A stretch of DNA of 35,104 nucleotides from Thermodesulfovibrionia bacterium (lineage in GTDB: Bacteria; Nitrospirota; Thermodesulfovibrionia; JACRGW01). Shown piece by piece: positions 7,563 through 14,729 of this stretch. The stretch lies in the NCBI GenBank assembly GCA_919902995.1, contig CAKKSD010000055.1, positions 1 to 35,104 on the forward strand, written 5' to 3'. The notes under the pieces were generated by a model, which searched no databases, was not told the origin of the DNA, and saw only the letters and a list, made by a program, of their open reading frames with translations. Numbering within the stretch: position 1 is the stretch's first letter; each line of letters opens with the position of its first letter. A program made the translations under genes and the position numbers.

Positions 7563-8186
7563 GTGAATATCGTTATTGCTTCTAAAAATAAAAAGAAGAT
7601 AGAAGAGATAAAAAGGATTTTCGAGAAAGAATGCAGACAGGATCAATCAAGAGGTGCTGAATTGTTTCATATAAAGATATTCACACTTAATGACTTCCCT
7701 GAATGTCCGGATATTATTGAAGATGGAGAAACATTCGAGGAAAATGCTATTAAAAAAGCACTGTCTGTTGCGAAATACACAGACATGACCGCACTCGCTG
7801 ATGACTCAGGGCTTGAAGTATATGCCCTTAACAGGGCTCCGGGAGTACATTCTGCAAGATATGCAGGTGAAGATACAGATGATAAAAGGAATATTGAAAA
7901 ACTACTTTATGAAATGTATTCTTATGCCGGCGATAAAAGAAAAGCAAGATTTGTCTGTTCGGTAGTTCTCGTATTACCTGACGGCAAAACAAACACATTT
8001 CATGGATATATCGAAGGAAGGATTGGAACAGAGTCAAAAGGTTGTGGTGGTTTCGGATACGATCCTGTATTTTATCCCGAAGGGTACACAAAAACATTTT
8101 CTGAAATGGATGAAGACGAAAAAGATGCCATCAGCCATCGTGGAATGGCATTAAATAAGGCCTATCAATTCTTAAAGGGAATATAA
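7563..8186 (+). CDS. rdgB: RdgB/HAM1-type non-canonical purine NTP pyrophosphatase
   Basis: This 207-residue enzyme hydrolyses dITP, ITP and XTP to the monophosphate and pyrophosphate, keeping deaminated purines out of DNA. Family motifs are evident: the N-terminal IASKNKKKIEEI, the core ADDSGLEVYALNRAPGVHSA, GFGYDPVFYPEG, and the C-terminal ISHRGMALNKA. Length is normal for the family. The start codon is GTG, giving MNIVIASKNKKK, with no strong ribosome site. It is divergent from the kinase operon, with a 127-bp AT-rich gap between them, and is followed by adk on the same strand. An insertion-like segment near residues 28-35 (CRQDQSRGAE) is slightly longer than in common homologues. Confidence 0.96.
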   Translation: MNIVIASKNKKKIEEIKRIFEKECRQDQSRGAELFHIKIFTLNDFPECPDIIEDGETFEENAIKKALSVAKYTDMTALADDSGLEVYALNRAPGVHSARYAGEDTDDKRNIEKLLYEMYSYAGDKRKARFVCSVVLVLPDGKTNTFHGYIEGRIGTESKGCGGFGYDPVFYPEGYTKTFSEMDEDEKDAISHRGMALNKAYQFLKGI

Positions 8187-8218
8187 GAAAATATTATATA
8201 ACAATTTAAATTTTTGTC

Positions 8219-8253
8219 TTGACTATAAATATAATTCTTAGTTTAGCATATAT
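8219..8253 (+). promoter_or_regulatory. Possible promoter upstream of adk
   Basis: A TTGACT box at 8219-8224 is followed by a TTTAGCATATAT stretch at about 8242-8253 that could hold a -10 element, although no perfect TATAAT is present at 17 bp. It lies about 50-75 bases upstream of the adk ATG, in the 111-bp gap after rdgB. If real, it would begin transcription of the adk-sat-apr-qmo block. Confidence 0.3.
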
Positions 8254-8297
8254 GGCTTTATAACAGCCTATAATCTTTTAAGGGAACGAGGGGTTTA

Positions 8298-8942
8298 ATG
8301 AGACTTGTATTACTCGGTGCACCGGGTGCAGGAAAAGGAACCCAGGCCAAAAAGCTGATAGAAAAATACGGAATCCCCCAGATATCAACTGGCGACATCC
8401 TGAGAAAGGCTGTCTCAGATGGTACATCTCTCGGGAAAGAGGCAAAGTCGTATATGGACAAGGGAGAACTTGTCCCAGATAAGGTAGTTATTGGACTTAT
8501 CGAGGAGAGGCTTGGTCAGAATGATACGAAAAAAGGCTACATCCTAGACGGTTTCCCAAGAAATACAGCACAGGCAGAGACGCTTGACAGGATGTTAAAT
8601 GACCTTGGCATGCCCCTTGATCTTGCTTTAAGCGTTGATGTACCAAAGGAGGATCTCTTGAAGAGACTTACAGGAAGAAGAACCTGTAATAATTGTCAGC
8701 AGATGTATAATGTCTACTATTCTCCCCCAAAGAAAAACGGGATATGTGACAAATGCGGGAGTGAATTATTCCAGAGGGACGACGATAAAGAGGAAACTAT
8801 AAGGAAGAGACTTGATGTCTATGAATCCCAGACATTACCTCTTATCGACTATTATAAAAAGAAAGGGATGCTTAAATCTATCAGCGGAACAGGCAGCATA
8901 GAAGAGATATTCAGCAAGGTCTGTGCAGCGATAGCAAAATAG
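8298..8942 (+). CDS. adk: Adenylate kinase, zinc-lid type
   Basis: This 214-residue enzyme catalyses AMP + ATP = 2 ADP. The P-loop GAPGAGKGT is at 7-15, followed by the AMP-binding TGDILR and the DGFPRNTAQA motif. The lid carries four cysteines (C130, C133, C150, C153), the usual structural zinc site. It lies directly before sat. APS reductase releases AMP and sulfate activation spends ATP, so an adenylate kinase here makes metabolic sense, and gene order suggests it serves the sulfate pathway as well as general metabolism. Adk is also an essential housekeeping enzyme; whether a second copy exists elsewhere is unknown. Confidence 0.97.
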   Translation: MRLVLLGAPGAGKGTQAKKLIEKYGIPQISTGDILRKAVSDGTSLGKEAKSYMDKGELVPDKVVIGLIEERLGQNDTKKGYILDGFPRNTAQAETLDRMLNDLGMPLDLALSVDVPKEDLLKRLTGRRTCNNCQQMYNVYYSPPKKNGICDKCGSELFQRDDDKEETIRKRLDVYESQTLPLIDYYKKKGMLKSISGTGSIEEIFSKVCAAIAK

Positions 8943-8945
8943 GCC

Positions 8946-8969
8946 ATATAGGTCTTATAAGACCTATAT
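8946..8969. promoter_or_regulatory. Perfect 24-bp palindrome upstream of sat
   Basis: Two 12-bp arms (ATATAGGTCTTA and its complement) meet with no spacer, between the adk stop and the sat ribosome site. It could be the operator of a dimeric regulator, or a hairpin protecting the 5' end of the sat message. It is not followed by a T tract, so it is not a classical terminator. It does not match the FNR-type motif seen upstream of nuoA. Confidence 0.5.
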
Positions 8970-8990
8970 TAAAATTTGAAGGAGGACGAA

Positions 8991-10268
8991 ATGGAGTTTA
9001 TCGGTCATGGTGGTAAGGAAATAGTAGAGAAGATAATCCCCAAGGCTTCGGCAATCAAGAGGCTTGAAGAGATGAAGGCAGCAAAGGTCAAGGAATTATC
9101 TGTCCGTCTTCAGATAGCAACAGAGGTCATAGACATTGCATATGGATTTTTTACACCCCTCGAAGGTTTTATGTCAAAGGCAGATGTCGAATCTGTATGC
9201 AAGAATATGACTCTGGCAGATGGGAAAACAGTCTGGAGCATCCCAATAGTATTTGATATATCTGAGGATGAACTGAATGAGAAAGGTATAAAACAGTACG
9301 ATGAAGTCATCCTTACCTACCAGGATAATCCACTCGCCATCTTCGACATAACAGATGTTTTTACATATGATAAGAAAGAACTGGCTATGTTGGTTTATGG
9401 TACTACCGAAGACAAGCATCCTGGTGTAAAGAGAACTTATAATTATAAAGATCAGTTCCTCGGTGGTAAGATTACCCTCCTTAACCCGCCGAAGATAAAC
9501 CCGCCATTCACAGATTTCTGGCTCACACCGAGACAAATGAGAGAAAGGTTCAAGGAAAAAGAATGGGAAATGATCATTGCCCATCAGACCAGGAATGTCC
9601 CCCATACAGGTCACGAATGGCTTATGAAGGGTGCATGGCTCGGTGCCTATGGTTCATTGCCTGTAGAAAGATCCCTCGGCGGTGTACTTGTAAACTGCAT
9701 AATAGGTGAGAAGAGGACAGGTGATTATATTGATGAGGCTATCATCTTATGCCACGATGTACTTAGTAAGGCAGGTTATTTCAGACAGGATACACATCTG
9801 ACCTCCTGCACACTCTGGGATATGCGCTATGCAGGACCGAGGGAAGCAGTTTTTCATGCGGTACTCAGAACAAATCTCGGCTGTACGCACCATATGTTTG
9901 GCCGTGACCATGCAGGTGTAGGAAGCTATTATGACCCCTATGATGCACACAGGATCTTCAATAAGATCTCTCGGGGTTCCCTTAGAATAAAACCTATTTT
10001 CAACCTTGATTGGTGGTACTGCCCTGTCTGCGCTGAAGTTACCTATTCTGGCCTTTGCGGGCACAAGGATAAGAAGCAGTCTTTCAGTGGAACACTTATA
10101 AGGAGTATAATACAGGATGGAGTGAAGCCACCCAGGCTCATCTTTAGGCCGGAGGTATTCGACCTTATTATGGAATGTGCCAAGAAATACGGCAATGGCT
10201 CCCCCTTTGTAACCGAAGAATATCTGAAAAAGAGGAATCCGGTTTTTACAATCGAACCCCTGAAATAA
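8991..10268 (+). CDS. sat: Dissimilatory ATP sulfurylase (sulfate adenylyltransferase)
   Basis: This enzyme activates sulfate: ATP + sulfate = APS + PPi. The ATG at 8991 is chosen because GGAGG at 8981-8985 is correctly spaced for it; an upstream TTG at 8976 would put that ribosome site inside the gene. The resulting protein has 425 residues, matching the homo-oligomeric bacterial and archaeal family. Active-site motifs are QTRNVPHTGHEW (the Q-x-RN-x-x-H-x-x-H nucleotide and sulfate site) and GRDHAGVGSYYDPYDA. A C-terminal CPVCAEVTYSGLCGH cluster (C344, C347, C356, H358) is a likely zinc site. It precedes a small unknown gene and aprBA, so the direction is sulfate reduction rather than sulfite oxidation, consistent with Qmo and HppA nearby. 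Confidence 0.97.
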   Translation: MEFIGHGGKEIVEKIIPKASAIKRLEEMKAAKVKELSVRLQIATEVIDIAYGFFTPLEGFMSKADVESVCKNMTLADGKTVWSIPIVFDISEDELNEKGIKQYDEVILTYQDNPLAIFDITDVFTYDKKELAMLVYGTTEDKHPGVKRTYNYKDQFLGGKITLLNPPKINPPFTDFWLTPRQMRERFKEKEWEMIIAHQTRNVPHTGHEWLMKGAWLGAYGSLPVERSLGGVLVNCIIGEKRTGDYIDEAIILCHDVLSKAGYFRQDTHLTSCTLWDMRYAGPREAVFHAVLRTNLGCTHHMFGRDHAGVGSYYDPYDAHRIFNKISRGSLRIKPIFNLDWWYCPVCAEVTYSGLCGHKDKKQSFSGTLIRSIIQDGVKPPRLIFRPEVFDLIMECAKKYGNGSPFVTEEYLKKRNPVFTIEPLK

Positions 10269-10303
10269 ATTCAGGTCAAGCTATTGAAATAGGAGGAAAG
10301 AAT

Positions 10304-10612
10304 ATGGCTGAGACATACCCTATAAATATATGGATAAATGAAGATAGGCTTAAAAAACTCCAGAAGGCAAAACTTGATGGTATGGCCAAAGAGATGTTAG
10401 CAGGGCTGAAGGTATTAGCAGTACCAAATACGGAAAAACAGAAGGATGAGATCCTGAAATTATTTCCTATGGCAAAGTTCGACAGTGCTACAACAAAGAG
10501 TATCGAGCTACTGCCTAAAGATATAAAGGATCGGATATTCGACCTTGTAGTTAAAAAGAAAAATCTTAATGTAATGGATGAATTTATAAAATTACAGACA
10601 AAAAAGAAATAA
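10304..10612 (+). CDS. Small conserved-context protein between sat and aprB
   Basis: This 102-residue protein starts at the ATG at 10304, preceded by AGGAGGAAAG; a longer upstream reading that overlaps sat is rejected. It is rich in lysine and predicted mostly helical, with no cysteines, no signal peptide and no membrane segment. The sequence begins MAETYPINIWINEDRLKKLQ. I do not recognise a named domain. From memory, the Archaeoglobus sat operon also has a small open reading frame between sat and aprBA, so this may be its counterpart; that needs alignment. Its position, 20 bases before aprB and after sat, suggests a role as an accessory or scaffold to APS metabolism, which is inference. Confidence 0.85.
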   Translation: MAETYPINIWINEDRLKKLQKAKLDGMAKEMLAGLKVLAVPNTEKQKDEILKLFPMAKFDSATTKSIELLPKDIKDRIFDLVVKKKNLNVMDEFIKLQTKKK

Positions 10613-10631
10613 TCGAAAGGAGGTGTAAACA

Positions 10632-11051
10632 ATGCCGAGTTTTGTAATTACAGAGAAGTGTGATGGTTGCAAGGCACAGGACAAGACTGCCTGTCAGTAT
10701 ATATGTCCCCATGATCTTATGGCGCTCGATAGGGAGAAGATGAAGGCATACAACCAGGAGCCTGACCAGTGTTGGGAGTGTTACAATTGTGTAAAGATAT
10801 GTCCCGTGCAAGCGGTTGAGATAAGGGGCTATGCTGATTATGTCCCCATGGGAGCGAGTGTTATCCCTTTAAGGGGAACAGACTCTGTTATGTGGACAAT
10901 CCAATTCAGGAACGGCACTATCAAGAGGTTCAAGTTCCCCATTAGGACTACTCCTGAGGGGTCTATTGACCCTTATGCAGGTCAGCCGGAGCCGGATTAT
11001 TCCAGAATAAAACAACCTGGCTATTATAACTACGAAGCCAGAAAAGAGTAG
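10632..11051 (+). CDS. aprB: Adenylylsulfate reductase, beta subunit
   Basis: This is the ferredoxin-like subunit of dissimilatory APS reductase, 139 residues long. It holds two [4Fe-4S] clusters that pass electrons to FAD in AprA. Cluster ligands are seen in CDGCKAQDKTACQYICP (residues 10-26) and CWECYNCVKICP (about 47-58). The rest is the beta-sheet region with MWTIQFRNGTIKRFKFPIRT and a C-terminal tail that in known structures wraps around AprA. The tail is short compared with the 150-165 residues of many AprB proteins. The start is set by AAAGGAGGTG eight bases before the ATG. aprA follows 17 bases downstream. The likely electron donor is QmoABC, encoded next. Confidence 0.97.
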   Translation: MPSFVITEKCDGCKAQDKTACQYICPHDLMALDREKMKAYNQEPDQCWECYNCVKICPVQAVEIRGYADYVPMGASVIPLRGTDSVMWTIQFRNGTIKRFKFPIRTTPEGSIDPYAGQPEPDYSRIKQPGYYNYEARKE

Positions 11052-11068
11052 TTTAAGGAGGTGATAAA

Positions 11069-13114
11069 ATGGAAAAAGAAACTTGTACATTTTCATATTG
11101 TGAGAGACCTGAGGTCATAGAACACGAGACCGACTTTTTGATCTTAGGTGGTGGCATGGCTGCATGCGGAGCCGTCTATGAAGCAGTTAGATGGGCAACA
11201 CCAAAGGGCCTGAGGGTAACAATGGTTGACAAGGCAGCAACAGACCGTAGTGGTGCAGTCGCACAGGGCCTGTCTGCCATAAACACCTATATGGGTGGTA
11301 ATAAGGTTGAAGACTATGTGAAGTATGTAAGGACAGACCTTATGGGCATCATAAGGGAAGACCTTGTCTTTGACCTCGGAAGGCATGTTGACAATTCAGT
11401 CCATCTTTTTGAAGAATGGGGACTCCCTATATGGAAGAAGGGTGATGATGGATTCTCCCTTGATGGTCATCAGGCAAAAGATGCAGGAAAACCGTTTTTA
11501 AAAAATATAGCGGATAATGCAGAAAGGGAAAAGCTCGTTGTCAGATCTGGTAAGTGGCAGGTAATGATCAACGGTGAATCCTACAAGGCGATTGTTGCTG
11601 AGGCCGCAAAGAAAGCTCTTGAGTATAACAAGAAGGCAACAGGTGTTGACCAGAACCACTTCGAGAGAGTCTTTATAATAAAGCCATTAATGGATGCCAA
11701 TACCCCAAACAGAATTGCAGGCGCAGTAGGATTCAGCGTCAGGGAAAATAAGGTTTATGTATTTAAGGCAAAGGCTATCCTCGACTCTATGGGAGGCGCT
11801 GTCAATGTCTTCAGGCCACGCTCCAGCGGTGAGGGTATGGGAAGGGCTTGGTTCCCTGTATGGAATTCTGGGTCAGGCTATTATTTCGGTCTGCAGGCAG
11901 GTGCAGAAATGACCCTTATGGAGAACAGGTTTGTGCCCATGAGATTCAAGGATGGTTATGGACCTGTTGGTGCCTGGTTCCTTTTCTTCAAGGCAAAGGC
12001 ACTTAATGCAATGGGCGAAGACCCTGCAGAGAAGTATGGAGATGCTGTTGAGAGAGACTATCCTGGATACGGCAAGGCCATGGGAACCTGTCTGAGAAAC
12101 CATGTGTCTATGATCTCCATGAGGTTAGGTGAAGGTCCGATAAAGATGCAGACCCATACTGCAATGGATGCGATGGGCAAGGGCTTTAAAGAAAAGCTGG
12201 GTGATAAGGTGGGCGCAAAGAAACTCAAACACTTAGAGGCAGAGGCATGGGAGGACTTTCTTGACATGACCATCGCCCAGGCAGGCATGTGGGCAGCATC
12301 TGATATCGAGCCTGATAAGGAGCCATCTGAATTGCTACCATCAGAGCCATACCTCCTTGGTTCCCATGCAGGTTGTGCTGGTTTCTGGGTTAGTGGCCCT
12401 GGTGATATACAGGGCGCACCGAAGGAGTGGTCATGGGGTTATAACAGGATGTCAACTGTAAATGGTCTTTTCATGGCAGGTGATGTTGTCGGTGCCTCAG
12501 GTCACAAATTCTCATCAGGTTCCCACGCAGAGGGTAGAATAGCAGGAAAAAATGCTATTGCCTTCATCCTCGACAATACTAACTACAAGCCTGCACTCAA
12601 GAATAAGGTTGACGAACTCGTTGCCGAGATGTATCTGCCTTATGAAATTTACGAAAAATATAAGAACTATACAACTTCAGGAACATTCTCGCCCAATGAC
12701 CCGAGGAACATCAGCCCTCACTACATAAAACCCGACATGTACCAGAAGAGGCTTATGAAGATTATGGACGAGTACGTCGGCGGCATCGCAACATGGTATG
12801 TGACGAGTAAGACCATGATTGAGGAAGGTCTTAAGAAACTTAAGGTGCTGGAAGAAGATGGCGCAAGACTTGCAGCTGCCAATCTCCATGAGCTTTTGAG
12901 ATGCTGGGAAAATTACCACAGGGTCTGGGCCGCTGAAACACATGCAAGGCATATACTCTTTAGACAGGAATCGAGATACCCCGGTTACTACTACAGGGCA
13001 GACTTCCCGAAGATCGACGATAAAGACTGGAAGTGCTTCACGAACTCTAGGTACAACGCTGAAACAGGACAGTGGGAATTCAAGAAGGTTCCCTATGTCC
13101 AGTTATTCTCTTAG
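11069..13114 (+). CDS. aprA: Adenylylsulfate reductase, alpha subunit
   Basis: This 681-residue flavoprotein reduces APS to sulfite and AMP in the cytoplasm. The N-terminal FAD-binding motif ILGGGMAACGAVYEA is at about 25-39. The fold belongs to the fumarate reductase/succinate dehydrogenase flavoprotein family. The C-terminal FAD motif reads GLFMAGDVVGASGHKFSSGS followed by HAEGRIAGKNAIAF. The RLGEGPIKMQTHT segment lies in the region of active-site residues in characterised AprA. Length is slightly above the usual 610-670. A strong ribosome site (AAGGAGGTGA) precedes the ATG. It is followed by a 253-bp gap with a composite repeat, then qmoA. Oxidative AprA proteins of sulfur oxidisers have a related sequence; the Qmo and HppA context favours the reductive direction. 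Confidence 0.98.
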   Translation: MEKETCTFSYCERPEVIEHETDFLILGGGMAACGAVYEAVRWATPKGLRVTMVDKAATDRSGAVAQGLSAINTYMGGNKVEDYVKYVRTDLMGIIREDLVFDLGRHVDNSVHLFEEWGLPIWKKGDDGFSLDGHQAKDAGKPFLKNIADNAEREKLVVRSGKWQVMINGESYKAIVAEAAKKALEYNKKATGVDQNHFERVFIIKPLMDANTPNRIAGAVGFSVRENKVYVFKAKAILDSMGGAVNVFRPRSSGEGMGRAWFPVWNSGSGYYFGLQAGAEMTLMENRFVPMRFKDGYGPVGAWFLFFKAKALNAMGEDPAEKYGDAVERDYPGYGKAMGTCLRNHVSMISMRLGEGPIKMQTHTAMDAMGKGFKEKLGDKVGAKKLKHLEAEAWEDFLDMTIAQAGMWAASDIEPDKEPSELLPSEPYLLGSHAGCAGFWVSGPGDIQGAPKEWSWGYNRMSTVNGLFMAGDVVGASGHKFSSGSHAEGRIAGKNAIAFILDNTNYKPALKNKVDELVAEMYLPYEIYEKYKNYTTSGTFSPNDPRNISPHYIKPDMYQKRLMKIMDEYVGGIATWYVTSKTMIEEGLKKLKVLEEDGARLAAANLHELLRCWENYHRVWAAETHARHILFRQESRYPGYYYRADFPKIDDKDWKCFTNSRYNAETGQWEFKKVPYVQLFS

Positions 13115-13169
13115 TTGAGTAATATGCAGGGACGTATTGTGATACGCCCCTGCATAAAATTTCCCTGTT

Positions 13170-13330
13170 GTCATTCTGAACCCTTCGCTTGTCATTCTGA
13201 GCGGAGCGAAGAATCTTGTTTTTCAGCTCAGGTAGACTCCGTGAAGAATCTGACTCCAAAGGAGTTATCCTGAGGGCAAATGCCTCAAGGATCTCACAGG
13301 GATAAGATTATTCACTTCACTCAGGGTGAC
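13170..13330. repeat. Composite GTCATTCTGA interspersed repeat between aprA and qmoA
   Basis: The stretch begins GTCATTCTGAACCCTTCGCT, restarts with GTCATTCTGAGCGGAGCGAA at 13191, and ends with CACTCAGGGTGAC, giving imperfect inverted termini. Internal segments such as GAAGAATCT are repeated. This looks like two nested copies of a small non-coding interspersed repeat. It is the main content of the gap between aprA and qmoA and would form extended structure in the transcript. Confidence 0.65.
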
Positions 13331-13367
13331 AATCACAATTTGATAGAGTCTTAGATTGGAGGATCAA

Positions 13368-14621
13368 ATGTCTGAGCAAAAAGGTGTACTCGTTATAGGC
13401 GGTGGGATGAGTGGACTCACCACTGCTATTGAGATAGCGGAAGCAGGATACAATGCCTTCATAGTTGAGAGGAACCCCTATCTCGGCGGCAGGGTTGCAC
13501 AGCTCAATAAGTATTTCTGGAAGCTCTGCCCTCCGACCTGTGGTCTCGAAATACAATTCAAAAGGATAAGGAACAACGATCGGATTAAGCTATTTACTCT
13601 TGCTGAAGTAGAGGATATAAAGGGTGAGGAGGGGAATTTTGATGTTACCATAAAAGTAAAACCACGGTATGTGAATGATAAGTGTGTTGGCTGCGATGCC
13701 TGTGCTCAGGCCTGCCCTTCTTACAGAGATAATGAGTTCAACTACGGTATGAATAAAACAAAGGCTGCCTATCTTCCCTTTGATCAGGCCTTCCCTTTCC
13801 AGTATGTAGTAGATACTCAACACTGTCCTGAAGACTGTAAAAAACCCTGTCTTGATGCCTGTAAGTATGATGCCATAGACTTCAACATGAAAACCGACGC
13901 ATTAAATCTCAATGTGGGTGCGATTGTGATGGCCACAGGCTGGAACTTATACGACGCAAAAAAAATAGACAACCTCAGTTTCGGCAATATTCAAAATGTA
14001 ATAACCAATATGATGATGGAGAGGATTTCGGCACCAAATGGACCGACAAATGGTAAGATTATTCGCCCTTCCGATGGGAAAGAGGTCAAAAAGATAGCCT
14101 TTGTACAGTGTGCAGGCTCAAGGGATGATAATCACCTTCCTTATTGCTCCTACATATGTTGTCTCGCTTCTCTAAAACAGGCTACTTATGTGAGGGAACA
14201 GTATCCTGAATCAAAGGTACAGATTTTCTATATTGACCTTAGGACCCCCGGGCTTTATGAAAACAGGTTCCTGTCCAAGATAAAAGCAGACACTAATGTT
14301 ACTTTAACAAAGGGAAAAGTTGCGAAGGTTTCTGAAGACTCTGAGACAAAGGATGTGATTATTGAGGCAGAGGATGTACAGGGAGGTAGAAAGATTAAGG
14401 AAAGGTTCGATATGGTAGTTCTCGCAGCTGGAATGGTTCCATCAACAAAGGATTCAAAAGCATTAAAGGATGTATCCTATACACCCGAGGGTTTTGTTGA
14501 TACTTCTACTAAGAAGGGTGTTTATGCTGTTGGAACATTAAAGAGTCCGGTCGATGTTGCAATGTCTGTTCGCGATGCAACAGGTGCTGCCCTAAAGGGC
14601 ATACAGAGCTTGAAGAGGTAA
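13368..14621 (+). CDS. qmoA: QmoA, HdrA-like flavoprotein of the quinone-interacting oxidoreductase
   Basis: This protein is a cytoplasmic subunit of QmoABC, the complex that carries electrons from the menaquinone pool to APS reductase. The ATG at 13368 follows GGAGG at 13358-13362; an earlier TTG at 13356 is rejected. The product is 417 residues long. It has an N-terminal FAD motif (VLVIGGGMSGLTTA, with GGG at 11-13) and an HdrA-type LCPPTCGLE segment at about 53-61. Two cysteine groups can hold Fe-S clusters: C106, C109, C112, C116 and C153, C157, C161, C165. The conserved HdrA motif QCAGSRDDNHLPYCS follows. It is shorter than methanogen HdrA and part of a set with qmoB and qmoC, which supports Qmo over a heterodisulfide reductase. 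Confidence 0.95.
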   Translation: MSEQKGVLVIGGGMSGLTTAIEIAEAGYNAFIVERNPYLGGRVAQLNKYFWKLCPPTCGLEIQFKRIRNNDRIKLFTLAEVEDIKGEEGNFDVTIKVKPRYVNDKCVGCDACAQACPSYRDNEFNYGMNKTKAAYLPFDQAFPFQYVVDTQHCPEDCKKPCLDACKYDAIDFNMKTDALNLNVGAIVMATGWNLYDAKKIDNLSFGNIQNVITNMMMERISAPNGPTNGKIIRPSDGKEVKKIAFVQCAGSRDDNHLPYCSYICCLASLKQATYVREQYPESKVQIFYIDLRTPGLYENRFLSKIKADTNVTLTKGKVAKVSEDSETKDVIIEAEDVQGGRKIKERFDMVVLAAGMVPSTKDSKALKDVSYTPEGFVDTSTKKGVYAVGTLKSPVDVAMSVRDATGAALKGIQSLKR

Positions 14622-14642
14622 AACTTGGAATATCTCGCACGG

Positions 14643-14689
14643 GTAGGACAGGCGTCCCGCCTGTCTGACAGCCGAGACGGCTGTCCTAC
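14643..14689. repeat. Double-hairpin GTAGGACAG repeat between qmoA and qmoB
   Basis: The element begins GTAGGACAG and ends with its complement CTGTCCTAC. It contains two back-to-back hairpins with 8-bp stems: GACAGGCG-TCC-CGCCTGTC and GACAGCCG-AGA-CGGCTGTC. The same two stem modules recur between qmoB and qmoC at 17019-17086 with altered loops. Confidence 0.85.
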
Positions 14690-14729
14690 TTTGAGAAATT
14701 TTATATCTTTAGGTGATTAGGAGTTAAGC

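Noticed and set aside
8976-8990. TTG start for sat five codons upstream
   Set aside because: It would place the ribosome site GGAGG inside the coding sequence; the ATG at 8991 is correctly spaced.
10175-10303. Longer start for the 102-residue gene overlapping sat
   Set aside because: The ATG at 10304 has a strong ribosome site, and the upstream part is sat read in another frame.
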